DNA of 64,000 nucleotides from Haloplanus aerogenes (GTDB lineage: Archaea > Halobacteriota > Halobacteria > Halobacteriales > Haloferacaceae), in contig NZ_CP034145.1 in NCBI RefSeq assembly GCF_003856835.1, positions 806,001-870,000 of the forward strand, given 5' to 3'. A model generated the notes under the pieces. It was not told the origin of the DNA and did not search any database. It saw only the letters and a program-made list of their open reading frames with translations. Below, piece after piece: positions 52,667 through 61,291 of the stretch; position 1 is the first letter of the stretch, and every line of letters starts with the position of its first letter. The translations under genes were made by a program, and so were the position numbers.

Positions 52667-54952
52667 TCACTTCGCCTCGCCCTCGTCGTCCTGTTTCTCA
52701 CACGCGTCGGGGATGCCGTTGTTGTTACTGTCGGAACAGTCCGTCCCCGACGAGGTCCACACGGCGTTGACGTTGTTCGGCTCGCCGAACCGTTCACAAC
52801 AGTCCTTGCTGACGGTCAGCACGCAGTCGGGGGTCACTCCGTTCTGTTTGATGGCGAGACAGCACGCTCCACAGTCGTCCGGGAAGAACGACTTCGTCAC
52901 GATCACCGACGACGGGTTGGGACAGCCAGCACCCCGCGGTTCGTCGGCGGACTGGTCCTGCGGGACCAGTTTGATCCGGATGTCTTGGCACTTCTCGACG
53001 CAGGGATCGCCCTGCTCCGTGATATCGGAGAGACTGAAATCAGTCTGGTCGTCGGCGCCGGTCGCGTCGTACGAGGCGATATCCCTCCCAAGCCCCCCGC
53101 AGGGTCGTGCCTCGATGGCGACCTGATAGATCGGCACCGGGGAGTCCACGTCGAAATCGACCGTGGCACAGCAGTCGGTGCAGTCACCGACCTCACTCGG
53201 GTCGAAGTTCTCCACGGAGGGTGCGGTGCCTCCGGGATGGCACGGCTGGTCTTCGTGGAACTCGCAGTCTCCCTCGCCTGCACCGTCGATCCCCGCACAG
53301 ATTTGCTTGCACTTGGCGATCGCCTCGGATCTGGCGTCGCCTTTGTTTCCGTTTTGGTCAGTTCCTTCGACTATCCGACACGTATACCGACGGAACGCCG
53401 ACACGTTGTCGCCGGAGAGACAACACGCTCCCTCGACCTTCGCCGGACCGAGGGCGATGGACTGGAAGTCGTCGGCGGTGCCGCCGTCGCCGTCGGTCGG
53501 ATCGAACTCCGGTGTGAAGGCGACACAGAGGTCGCCGCCGGCGGGCGATGCCTCGCCGTAGCAGACCCGGCCGGCGAACGAGAAGGGGTCCGACAGGCGG
53601 TCACGCGGCACCCGGACCACGAAGATACCGTCGACGACGCCGGTTTCGATGTCCGCTGGCACCGGCTGTTGGGGGCCCCACTGGCCCGCCTCGTCGTCCC
53701 ACTCCTGGTAGTAGAAGTCGTCGAAGACGACACGGAAGTCGACGGTGCCGTCGTCGTCGGCGTCGAAGCGGAGTTCCCACCGGTCCCCTGCGTCCTTGTC
53801 GAGGGACTGAGGCACGTCCAGCGTGAACTCGATCGGATCGGCCGAGACGTCCACCTCGGTCACCATGAGTTCCGGGAACCCCACCTCGTCGAGCAGGCCG
53901 AATCGCTCGCCACTTTCGGTGTCGACACCCTCGCCGATTTCGAACGCCCGTCTCGCCGGAAGGGCCCGGTTGTGCCGGCACTGCTCGGTGTAGAGACCGA
54001 GGTCGAACGTCACGGCGTCGGTCTGAATCTCGTTGGCGTGGTCGACCGGGAGCCACCACGCGAACACCACGTTGTGGGCGGTGGCCGCGGAGAAGCAGTT
54101 TCCACCCTGGCCGCCGCCCTCCTCGGCCGGAATGTCGCCCGGAAGCAACAGTCCATCCTGGGCTGCTTCGACGTTGCCGAACTCGGCGGCGGGCGTGAGT
54201 ACGTCGAGCACCTCGCGGAGCGTCCCGCTGAGAACGATTCGCTCCGTCGCCGCGCCGTCGGCGTCCTGCCAGTTGTCGCCGTCGTCGACCCAGAGTGCGG
54301 CCCTGACCGCGTCCAGCAGTTCGACGCCCGCGCCCTCGTCAGGGTCGTCGGCCTCCGGTTCGGTGAGTCCATTCTCCTCGGCGTCGACGAGGCGGCCGTT
54401 CGCCCACACGAATCCGGGGTTGTCACAAGGGGCGAACGTGATCGTCACCTCGCCGAAGTCACCGGGTTTCACGTCCGATAGCTGGATTACGGGACGGTCC
54501 CCCGAGGCCGCCAGCAGGCCGTCGCCGTCGTCGTCGCAGGCGATTTCGGTCCCGGTGTCGATCGATTCGAAACCGGTCGGGAACGACTCGGTCCGCGTGT
54601 TGTCGAGGAACTGATCGGCGTCGGCACCGTCCGCGACGGCGATCAGCGGCGACCCCTCGACCGACTCCTGTGTAGGCAGGCCGACTGCGGCGTCGTTGAG
54701 CGTCCCGCCGTCGAGGCCGTCCATCGACACGTCGCCAGCGAGGCCGTCGTTCTCGTCGGCGCTCCAGTCGGAGTAGTGTGTCTCGTACCCCACTCTGAGG
54801 TCCAGTTCGCCCGCGACCAGTCGGTTGTTCTCGAACGTCTCTTGGTCGCTGAAGAAGGCGCTCGTCCCCAGCCCTGCCCCAGCCGAGGCAGCGCCGATCG
54901 ATCCCACTGCCGCGAGTATCTTTCGGCGTGAAAGCTCGAGTTCGTCGGGCAT
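52667..54952 (-). CDS. SipW-type (TasA-like) secreted protein with cysteine-rich C-terminus
   Basis: A 761-residue predicted surface protein. The N-terminus LSRRKILAAVGSIGAASAGAGLGTSAFFSDQETFENN carries a twin arginine and the SipW-dependent signature (FFSDQE and N-rich region) seen in haloarchaeal and Bacillus TasA/camelysin-type proteins. The N-terminal half is acidic and beta-rich. From residue 508 onward cysteines become frequent: GACCLSG (508-514), CTDCC (591-595), GACCLA (695-700), CCERF and SNNNGIPDAC (742-751). These motifs resemble short repeats common in planctomycete secreted proteins, which suggests domain gain by transfer. The start at 54952 is preceded by a hairpin that contains its SD. 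Confidence 0.85.
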   Translation of the reverse strand: MPDELELSRRKILAAVGSIGAASAGAGLGTSAFFSDQETFENNRLVAGELDLRVGYETHYSDWSADENDGLAGDVSMDGLDGGTLNDAAVGLPTQESVEGSPLIAVADGADADQFLDNTRTESFPTGFESIDTGTEIACDDDGDGLLAASGDRPVIQLSDVKPGDFGEVTITFAPCDNPGFVWANGRLVDAEENGLTEPEADDPDEGAGVELLDAVRAALWVDDGDNWQDADGAATERIVLSGTLREVLDVLTPAAEFGNVEAAQDGLLLPGDIPAEEGGGQGGNCFSAATAHNVVFAWWLPVDHANEIQTDAVTFDLGLYTEQCRHNRALPARRAFEIGEGVDTESGERFGLLDEVGFPELMVTEVDVSADPIEFTLDVPQSLDKDAGDRWELRFDADDDGTVDFRVVFDDFYYQEWDDEAGQWGPQQPVPADIETGVVDGIFVVRVPRDRLSDPFSFAGRVCYGEASPAGGDLCVAFTPEFDPTDGDGGTADDFQSIALGPAKVEGACCLSGDNVSAFRRYTCRIVEGTDQNGNKGDARSEAIAKCKQICAGIDGAGEGDCEFHEDQPCHPGGTAPSVENFDPSEVGDCTDCCATVDFDVDSPVPIYQVAIEARPCGGLGRDIASYDATGADDQTDFSLSDITEQGDPCVEKCQDIRIKLVPQDQSADEPRGAGCPNPSSVIVTKSFFPDDCGACCLAIKQNGVTPDCVLTVSKDCCERFGEPNNVNAVWTSSGTDCSDSNNNGIPDACEKQDDEGEAK

Positions 54953-55003
54953 AGTCCCCCTTCCTCCTGTTGGAGGAAGCCCCACCAGTGGAGTCGAACC
55001 ACT
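54953..55003 (-). promoter_or_regulatory. two leader stem-loops upstream of the SipW-type gene
   Basis: Read on the minus strand, the leader has a 5-bp stem with a 7-base loop (AGTGG-TTCGACT-CCACT, 55003-54987) and then an 8-bp stem (CTTCCTCC paired with GGAGGAAG, 54979-54972 and 54967-54960). The GGAGG of the second stem is the natural Shine-Dalgarno, ten bases before the ATG, so folding would hide it. Confidence 0.45.
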
Positions 55004-55287
55004 TCCCCTGCGCGCCCCCCCGTCGCGCATCCGTGAGACTAACCATGGTTCGGCCGCCGCCGCCATAATTAATCGCAAATTAGTCCGACAAAAATACATA
55101 TAATTATAGATAATTTAATTTCCGAATCGGCGGAAGGCGCGGCGATGTCTCCGTTCGAACGGCGACCGAACCCGTTCGTGACCGGTCGTGCACTCGCGCG
55201 TCCGGACGAGACAGTCGGCGTCGCCGTCCCGGGGCTCCTGTCGCTACGGCAAGGACTTTCACAGAGCCACGTCCACACCCGACTGCA
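55004..55287. other. intergenic region between the SipW-type and AI-2E genes
   Basis: Most of this stretch holds no gene. An unusually AT-rich block (about 55066-55126) is the likely promoter zone for the minus-strand SipW-type gene. The plus-strand AI-2E gene has no strong TATA box visible in the last 60 bp. Confidence 0.5.
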
Positions 55288-56397
55288 ATGGACGAACGAC
55301 GCGCAGTGGTCGCCCTGTTCGGCCTCGTCGTGGCCCTGGTCACCGCCTTCATCGCGTACCGTTTCATCGCCGCCCTCACCGTCGCCATCTTCCTCTACTA
55401 CTCGACGCGCCGCTTCTACAAGGCGCTCGGACGGCTTCGGGTCCCGAAACGGGTGCGCGCGATGACAGTACTTCTCCTCCTCGCCGTCCCCTTACTCCTC
55501 CTGCTCAGCTACACGCTCGTGTTGCTCGTCACCGAGACGCGGAACTTCCTGGCGACGTATCCCGTCCTCGAAACCGCGGCCACGAACGTCCCGTGGCTCG
55601 AAGGGATCGACGACCTCCCCCAGCTCTCCTTCGAGGGGGTGATCGAGGCGTATCGCGCGGGCCAGTTCGACGCGATCATCGACTTCCTCGTCGAGAACGC
55701 CGCCGTCCTGACGAGCGCCATCACCGGCTTTTTCCTCAATCTCTTCATCGTCGTCGTCGTCACCTACTACCTCCTGATCGACGGCCACCGGTTCCACGAC
55801 TGGCTCCTCCAGTTCGACGACGACGCCATCGTCCGCGAGTATCTGGTGGCAGCCGACCGGGAACTCGAGGCCATCCTCTTTGGCAACCTCCTGAACGTCA
55901 TCGCCATCGCGCTCATCGCCGTCGGCTCGTTCAAGGGGTACAACGCCCTCGCGCCCGCCGCGGTCGAAGTGCCGTATCCAACGCTCGCGGGCGTCCTCAC
56001 CGGCGTCGCGAGCCTCATCCCGGTCGTCGGGATGAAAATCGTCTACGTTCCCCTCGCCGGCACGATGGCGACGCCGATGGTCGTCAACTCCGAGTACTCG
56101 CTGATCGGCTACCTCGTCGCCTTCCTGTTCGTGGTCGTGATCGTCGTCGACACGATCCCCGACATCATCCTCCGCCCGTACCTCAGCGGCGAGCGGACCC
56201 ACGTCGGCCTGTTGATGCTCGCGTACATCTTCGGCCCGGTCGTCTTCGGGTTCTACGGCCTGTTCTTTGCCCCTATCGTCCTCGCGCTCGGTATCACGTT
56301 CGCGCACACGGCGCTCCCGCGCCTCCTCGGGGGGGACGAGGAGCCCGATATCACGCCGCGTCTCCCGCCGGAGCAGCGGCGTCTCGACGAGTTCTGA
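55288..56397 (+). CDS. AI-2E-family (YdiK/TqsA-type) membrane permease
   Basis: A 369-residue membrane protein with about eight hydrophobic helices. The motifs LTGVASLIPVVG and the PYLSGERTHVGLLMLAYIFGPVVFGFYGLFFAPIVLAL region near the C-terminus match the AI-2E (DUF20) family. The family is annotated as autoinducer-2 exporters, but many members are of unknown function, including sodium/proton antiporters. It is convergent with the hybrid kinase, with a palindromic element exactly between them. Confidence 0.88.
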   Translation: MDERRAVVALFGLVVALVTAFIAYRFIAALTVAIFLYYSTRRFYKALGRLRVPKRVRAMTVLLLLAVPLLLLLSYTLVLLVTETRNFLATYPVLETAATNVPWLEGIDDLPQLSFEGVIEAYRAGQFDAIIDFLVENAAVLTSAITGFFLNLFIVVVVTYYLLIDGHRFHDWLLQFDDDAIVREYLVAADRELEAILFGNLLNVIAIALIAVGSFKGYNALAPAAVEVPYPTLAGVLTGVASLIPVVGMKIVYVPLAGTMATPMVVNSEYSLIGYLVAFLFVVVIVVDTIPDIILRPYLSGERTHVGLLMLAYIFGPVVFGFYGLFFAPIVLALGITFAHTALPRLLGGDEEPDITPRLPPEQRRLDEF

Positions 56398-56478
56398 TAC
56401 GGACCGTTGTAAGTCATCACCGGTGGTTCGCCAGGACAGGTCGGCGAACCACCGGCAAACAGTTACAACGATCCGTAT
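56397..56478. repeat. palindromic element, copy 2, between convergent genes
   Basis: Inverted arms of 36 bp (56397-56432 and 56443-56478; 30 of 36 positions match) around a 10-base loop, with the same ATACGG/CCGTAT ends and ACCGGTGGTTCG inner arms as copy 1 at 27183. The left end supplies the last base of the AI-2E stop codon and the right end lies 3 bp before the stop of the kinase gene. A bidirectional terminator role is plausible. Confidence 0.75.
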
Positions 56479-56481
56479 GAG

Positions 56482-59292
56482 CTACGCCACCTCGACGCCG
56501 GTGATCTCGAAGCGGGCACCCCCCGTCTCGCCGGCGGAACACTCGATGTCCCAGCCGTGAGCCTCGACGATGTCTTTGACGATGCGGAGGCCGAATCCCG
56601 TCCCGCTGTCCCCCGTCGAGTACCCCGCCTCGAACACCCGCTCGCGCTCCGCGGGCGCGATGCCAGTACCGTCGTCCTCGACGTAGAACCCACGCGGTTC
56701 GCCGTCCGGTCCGCTGAGCGTCCCGACCGTGACGGTGAGGGTGTCGGTGTCGGTGTCGGCTCTGGGGCCGTGCTCGACCGAATCGCCGGACTGCGTCCGG
56801 CTGTCGTCGGCCGGAGGCCGACTGCCCGAGGGACCGTGTCCCTCGCTGTCCGTGGAGCCATGCTCCACGCTATCCCCGCGAGTGTTCGAGCGGGGGGCGG
56901 TCGAGCCGTGCTCGACCGAATTCCGAAACAGGTTCTCGAACACCTGCGCGAGGCGGCTCTCGTCGGCCATGATCGTCAGGTCGTCGACGAGGCGATAGTC
57001 GGCACCGGCCGTCTCGACGTTGGCCCAGCATCGCTCGACGACTCTCGATAGCGCGACCGGTTCGGTCTCGTCGACGGCTTGCCCCTCACGGGCGAGGGCG
57101 AGGACATCGTCGATGAGCGTCTCCATCCGCCCGAGCGCCTGCGCGGCGCTGTCGATGTGGGGACTGTCACACGTCTCGTGTGCGAGTTCGAGGTGGCCGC
57201 TCGCGACGTTGAGCGGATTCCGGAGGTCGTGGCTGACGAGACTGGCGAATTCGTCGAGCCGTTCGTTCTCGCGTTCGAGTTCGGCTTCACGCTGGCGCAA
57301 CATCGTCTCGTGAGCGACGCGTTCGATGGCGGCGGTGACGTTCTCACAGAGCAACTGGACGAGGCGGTAGTCGTTCTCGTCGAACGCTTCCGGTTCGGTC
57401 GAGGCGACGAGGATGACGCCGTGTTCTCCGAGCGGGACGATACACTCACTCCGAATCGATGTCGACTCGTTGTGGAGTCCGTCGACGGCGTGGAGGTCGT
57501 CGTACCGCCGGCCGTCGTCGTTCTGGAACGTTTCCCAGGCGAGGCTCCCGGGACCCAGTGCGGGTGGTTCGCCGATCACGTCCTCGATCTCACTGGTCCA
57601 CGCGACCGGGACGAGTGTCTCCTCCCGTGGGTCGTACCGGTGAACGGCTGCGTGGGTGAGCGTCAGAATATCGGCGAGGGCCTCGACGGTCAGCGTCGCG
57701 ATCTCCCCGACCGAGTCGGCCCGCATCAGTTCCCGCGTCGTTCGGTGGAGTTCGTTCAGCGCCCGCTCGCGGTCCTTCCGGTCGGAGACGTCACGCCCGA
57801 TGCCGACGATTCGGTACGGCTCGCCGTTCGCGTCGGTCAGCGCCCAGCTACAGAACTCGTACGTTCGGCGCGTTCCGTCCTCGGTGCGGAGGCGGAGTTC
57901 GCGCTCGTCGGACCCGGTGTCGAGCGTCTGCCGAATCCCTTCCTCGACCGCCTCGTGATCGGCCGGATCGAACAGTTCGTGGGGTTTCTTCCATTTGATC
58001 TCCTCCTCCTCCGAGAACCCCGTCACTGTCGGCTCGTTCACGTAGACGACGGTCCCGTCGGGGTTGAGGACGTAGAACACATCCCCGAGGGCGTCGAGGG
58101 CGTCCTCGAGGACGGGGTCGTCGATGGGGTGGTCCGACTCCTCCGCGCTCGCCGCGCGATCACGGATGATCCCCGCGAAGCCGTGGTGGTCGTCGACGGC
58201 CGTGAGGGTCGTGTGGGCGCGAACTCGACTCCCGTCTTTGCGGACATACGTCCCGTCGTCCTCGATCTCGCCCGCTTCTCTGGCTTCTCGAAGCAGGGTC
58301 GCCGGTCGCCCATCCTCGCGGTCGGTCTCGGTGTAAAATGTCGACACGTGATCCCCGAGAATCTCGCCTTCCGCGTAGCCGAACAACGCCTCGGCGCCGT
58401 CGTTCCACCCCGTGACACAGCCACTGTCGTCGAGCGTAACGGCGGCGTACTCCTCGACCGTGTCGACGAGGAGGGCCAGTCGCTGTCGGTCCCGGCGGAG
58501 CGCCTGGATCTCGCGTTGATCGTTGGAGAGGTCCTGCACCAGACAGATGATCGTGCCGTCGTCGGTGTACGCGAGCGCGTGGTTCGTCAGGATGCGCTCG
58601 CCGTCCGCCCGTTCGTACACCGTCTGCCCGCTCCATCGACCCTCCTCGGGCACGGTCGGCAGGATCTCGTCGTACACCCGGTCGACGTGAGCGTCGGGGT
58701 AGAGCAGTTCCCAGTGGCTGCCGACGAGCGTGGTCCGGTCGTATCCCGTGATGTCGGCGTAGGCCTGATTCACGTAGTGGAAGTAGCCGTCTTCGTCGAG
58801 GAGGGCGATGCCCTCGCGAGCGGTGTCCATCGCGCCGTACGCCCGACTGACCATGCGCTCGGCGTCGTGTTTCGTCACCGCGTTCTCGATACGGTTGGCG
58901 AGGATGGCGTACCGGTCCGTCCCCACTCCCTTCTGGAGATAGTCGGTGACCCCGGCGGAGATGGCCTCGCTCGCGATCTCCTCGCTCCCCTTGCCGGTGA
59001 AGAGGATGAACGGAAGTCCCGGCCACTCGTCCCGGACGGCGCGGAGGAGGTCGAGTCCGTCCATCTCCGGCATCTCGTAGTCGCTGACGACGCAGTCGAT
59101 GTCGTCCGTTTCGATCCGAGTGAGCGCGGCGTCTGCGCTCGTCTCCGTCAGCACACGCAGCACCTCGCTGTGTCGTTCGAGGAAGGTAGCGGCGAGGTCG
59201 GCCAGATCGGCGTCGTCGTCGACGTGGAGGACGGTTATCGATTCCCGGCCGCACACGACGTGGGGGAGTTCTGCCGGATCGTCGATACTCAT
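56482..59292 (-). CDS. hybrid sensor kinase: receiver + PAS + GAF + histidine kinase
   Basis: A 936-residue protein. The N-terminal receiver domain has VLHVDDD (21-27), phospho-acceptor Asp71 in VVSDYEMPEMDG and Lys101. Several PAS domains follow (AYGAMDTAREGIALLDEDGYFHYVN; LLVDTVEEYAAVTLDD; DALGDVFYVLNPDGTVVYVNEP), then a GAF domain, an H-box SHDLRNPLN (His near residue 687) and an ATPase with N-box FENLFRNSVEHG and G-box DSGTGFGLRIV. An insert of about 55 residues after the N-box contains two more SVEHG copies and is encoded by DNA hairpins. It is a soluble protein, probably redox- or light-related, with unknown target. Confidence 0.88.
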   Translation of the reverse strand: MSIDDPAELPHVVCGRESITVLHVDDDADLADLAATFLERHSEVLRVLTETSADAALTRIETDDIDCVVSDYEMPEMDGLDLLRAVRDEWPGLPFILFTGKGSEEIASEAISAGVTDYLQKGVGTDRYAILANRIENAVTKHDAERMVSRAYGAMDTAREGIALLDEDGYFHYVNQAYADITGYDRTTLVGSHWELLYPDAHVDRVYDEILPTVPEEGRWSGQTVYERADGERILTNHALAYTDDGTIICLVQDLSNDQREIQALRRDRQRLALLVDTVEEYAAVTLDDSGCVTGWNDGAEALFGYAEGEILGDHVSTFYTETDREDGRPATLLREAREAGEIEDDGTYVRKDGSRVRAHTTLTAVDDHHGFAGIIRDRAASAEESDHPIDDPVLEDALDALGDVFYVLNPDGTVVYVNEPTVTGFSEEEEIKWKKPHELFDPADHEAVEEGIRQTLDTGSDERELRLRTEDGTRRTYEFCSWALTDANGEPYRIVGIGRDVSDRKDRERALNELHRTTRELMRADSVGEIATLTVEALADILTLTHAAVHRYDPREETLVPVAWTSEIEDVIGEPPALGPGSLAWETFQNDDGRRYDDLHAVDGLHNESTSIRSECIVPLGEHGVILVASTEPEAFDENDYRLVQLLCENVTAAIERVAHETMLRQREAELERENERLDEFASLVSHDLRNPLNVASGHLELAHETCDSPHIDSAAQALGRMETLIDDVLALAREGQAVDETEPVALSRVVERCWANVETAGADYRLVDDLTIMADESRLAQVFENLFRNSVEHGSTAPRSNTRGDSVEHGSTDSEGHGPSGSRPPADDSRTQSGDSVEHGPRADTDTDTLTVTVGTLSGPDGEPRGFYVEDDGTGIAPAERERVFEAGYSTGDSGTGFGLRIVKDIVEAHGWDIECSAGETGGARFEITGVEVA
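56785..56918. repeat. cluster of hairpin-forming inserts in the kinase ATPase domain
   Basis: Perfect inverted repeats with 3-base loops: arms at 56785-56791/56795-56801, 56806-56812/56816-56822, 56827-56834/56838-56845, 56851-56858/56862-56869 and 56898-56906/56910-56918. The translation repeats the SVEHG box of the ATPase domain. The kinase at 61292, which has the same N-box without the insert, shows where it entered. Confidence 0.75.
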
Positions 59293-59395
59293 GGTCTCAC
59301 CCGCCGTCGATCGACTGACGCGTCCTCGGACCGGCGTGCCAGCGACGGAGGACTGGGCTCACGCCTCGTGGTCGTCGACACGCTACCGCGGTCGA

Positions 59396-60583
59396 TCACC
59401 GTCTGGCGAACTCCGGATCGGTCGAGAGGCGGTTCAGTCCCGATCCCGCTTCGGCTCCCGAGCCGCGGGTTCGGATGATGTTGAACGCGGTGACGAGGTC
59501 GGAGCGGGAGATGAGGCCGACGAATTCGCCCGTCTCGTCGACGACGGGGAGGCGGCCGACGCCCTCCTGTTGCATCAGCGAGATGGCGTCCATCGCGTCC
59601 GCGTCTGGCGCGATGGTCACCAGCTCGCTCGCCATCACGTCCTCGACGCGGTAGGCGTCCCGTTCGACTTCGCGGACCTCGCGAGTGTCGTCGAGCGTCA
59701 CCATCCCGACGAGGTTCCCCTGCCGCAGGACGGGGTAGCCCGTGTGTCGTTCGCGGAACATGCGGTCGGTGAGCGCCGATATCGAGGTGTCGGCCGTGAC
59801 GGTCTTCAGTTCCTCGGCGGGCGTCATGATGTCGCTGACGGTCACGTCCTGGAACGCCGCCTTCATCACTGTCTGCTGGGCTTCGCTGGAGGCACCGATG
59901 TAGATGAAGAAGGCGAGGGCGACCAGAAACAGGTTGGCGAAGAGGCCGACGATGGCGAGGACGACGGCGAACAGTTTGCCCACTTCCGCGGCGATCTGGG
60001 TCGCGCGGGCGTGGGGCCGAGTCCGCGCCAGCAACGCCCGAAGCACGCGCCCGCCGTCCATCGGGAATCCGGGGAGCATGTTGAACACGGCGAGCGCGAC
60101 GTTCGTCAGGGCGAGGTAGGCGAGGACGAACTGCACGGTCGGGAGCGCGCCAGGTACGAGCCGGAAGGCGACGTAGGAGAGCACGCCGAGGGCGACGCTG
60201 ACGATGGGGCCGGCGACGGCGATAGTGAACTCCTGTTTCCAGTCTTCCGGCATCTCGGTGAAGCGAGCGACGCCGCCGAACAGCCAGAGCGTGATCGATT
60301 CGATTTTGTATCCGTACCGCATGGCGACCAGCGAGTGACCGAACTCGTGGAGGAGGACACAGAAAAAGAGGCCCGTCGCGGCCACGCCGCCGAGGGCCCA
60401 CCGTGTCGATCCCGCGGTGAGCGCGTCGACGGGCATCGTCGACCCGAACGCGTCGTTGAGGACGGTGACGAGGTTCGCCACGTCCGATCCGATCAACCAC
60501 GCGAACAGCGGGAGGATCAAGAGAAAGGTGAGATCGAGCTTGATCGGAATGCCGAACGCGCTTCCGATGCGAATGCCGCGCAT
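59396..60583 (-). CDS. site-2 protease family membrane metalloprotease with two CBS domains
   Basis: A 395-residue integral membrane protein. The zinc site LLHEFGH (His79, Glu80, His83) and the second motif NMLPGFPMDGGRVLRALL place it in the S2P (SpoIVFB-like) family, which cuts proteins within the membrane. Two CBS domains (about residues 250-370: VSDIMTPAEEL..., VEDVMASELVT...) probably bind adenine nucleotides and regulate it. It lies 103 bp upstream of the hybrid kinase on the same strand; the substrate is unknown. Confidence 0.9.
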   Translation of the reverse strand: MRGIRIGSAFGIPIKLDLTFLLILPLFAWLIGSDVANLVTVLNDAFGSTMPVDALTAGSTRWALGGVAATGLFFCVLLHEFGHSLVAMRYGYKIESITLWLFGGVARFTEMPEDWKQEFTIAVAGPIVSVALGVLSYVAFRLVPGALPTVQFVLAYLALTNVALAVFNMLPGFPMDGGRVLRALLARTRPHARATQIAAEVGKLFAVVLAIVGLFANLFLVALAFFIYIGASSEAQQTVMKAAFQDVTVSDIMTPAEELKTVTADTSISALTDRMFRERHTGYPVLRQGNLVGMVTLDDTREVREVERDAYRVEDVMASELVTIAPDADAMDAISLMQQEGVGRLPVVDETGEFVGLISRSDLVTAFNIIRTRGSGAEAGSGLNRLSTDPEFARR

Positions 60584-60671
60584 ACCGAACCTAGCCGCGG
60601 GACCGACTTAACTCTTGCAAGCGGGTCCCCCGTCCCGAACACTTAGGCTCCGACCCGTACTACTGCCGTCC

Positions 60672-61049
60672 ATGAGCGAGCAGTCACCCACTCCGGTCAT
60701 CAAGCAGGGCGACGACATCGAGTACGAATCCGTCGGCGCCGCCGCCGGTCTGTCGAAGGGCGTCTTGCTGGACGAATCGGACGGCACGCCCACCTTCGCG
60801 ATGCGCCGATTCACGCTCGACGCCGGCGCCGAGGTGCCGAAACACACCAACGAGGTCGAACACGAACAGTACGTGCTGGAAGGGGAGTACGTCGTCGGCA
60901 TCGACGGCGAGGAACGAACCGTCTCCGCGGGCGACTCCATCTTCATCCCCGCGGGCGTCGTCCACTGGTACCGCAACGAGAGCGACCAGCCGGGGGCGTT
61001 CATCTGCGCCGTACCGAACGGCGACGACAGTATCGAACTCTGTGAATAG
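60672..61049 (+). CDS. cupin-domain protein
   Basis: A 125-residue single-cupin protein. The metal-binding motifs are HTNEVEHEQYVLEGE (about residues 57-71, two His and Glu) and AGDSIFIPAGVVHWYRN (about 92-108). Substrate unknown; small cupins act as dioxygenases, isomerases or ligand sensors. I chose the ATG at 60672 (MSEQSPTP); upstream codons are not conserved. Confidence 0.88.
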   Translation: MSEQSPTPVIKQGDDIEYESVGAAAGLSKGVLLDESDGTPTFAMRRFTLDAGAEVPKHTNEVEHEQYVLEGEYVVGIDGEERTVSAGDSIFIPAGVVHWYRNESDQPGAFICAVPNGDDSIELCE

Positions 61050-61262
61050 GACGGATCACTCCGTTAAACTTCCCATTTTCCGACAGGAGTAGCGTGCGAG
61101 ATACAGAGTCTGAACGCAGTCGCCGGTCAGTACCCGTCTCACCTCGACGATAGGGGAACAGCTGTGCGAATCGATTCGTGAGGCCCCGGAACACTCGATG
61201 GGACGATCCACAAGAGTGTAACTCTGTTAATCAAAAAGATAGAAGTGTGTAATTTTGAGGCG

Positions 61263-61273
61263 TTTTTATAGTA
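61263..61273 (+). promoter_or_regulatory. TATA-like box of the short PAS kinase
   Basis: A TTTTTATAGTA box lies about 25 bp before the ATG at 61292. The gap 61050-61291 (242 bp) becomes AT-rich near this box; apart from it I see nothing gene-like there. Confidence 0.55.
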
Positions 61274-61291
61274 GTATGGATTACATATGGT

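Noticed and set aside
52337-54481. 714-residue plus-strand open frame across the tRNA-His repeats and opposite the SipW-type gene
   Set aside because: It begins inside tRNA-His, runs through the repeats and is antisense to a protein with a clear signal peptide and cysteine motifs. Its composition (Arg/Val/Asp-rich) is typical of the opposite strand of a high-GC gene.
54979-55003. tRNA-like T-arm with acceptor-like tail upstream of the SipW-type gene
   Set aside because: The T-arm pairing and TTCGA loop are present but there is no matching 5' acceptor strand, D-arm or anticodon arm nearby. I kept it only as a leader stem-loop.
57079-59478. 799-residue plus-strand frame opposite the hybrid kinase
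   Set aside because: It is antisense to a kinase with receiver, PAS, GAF and ATPase motifs. It is a shadow frame.
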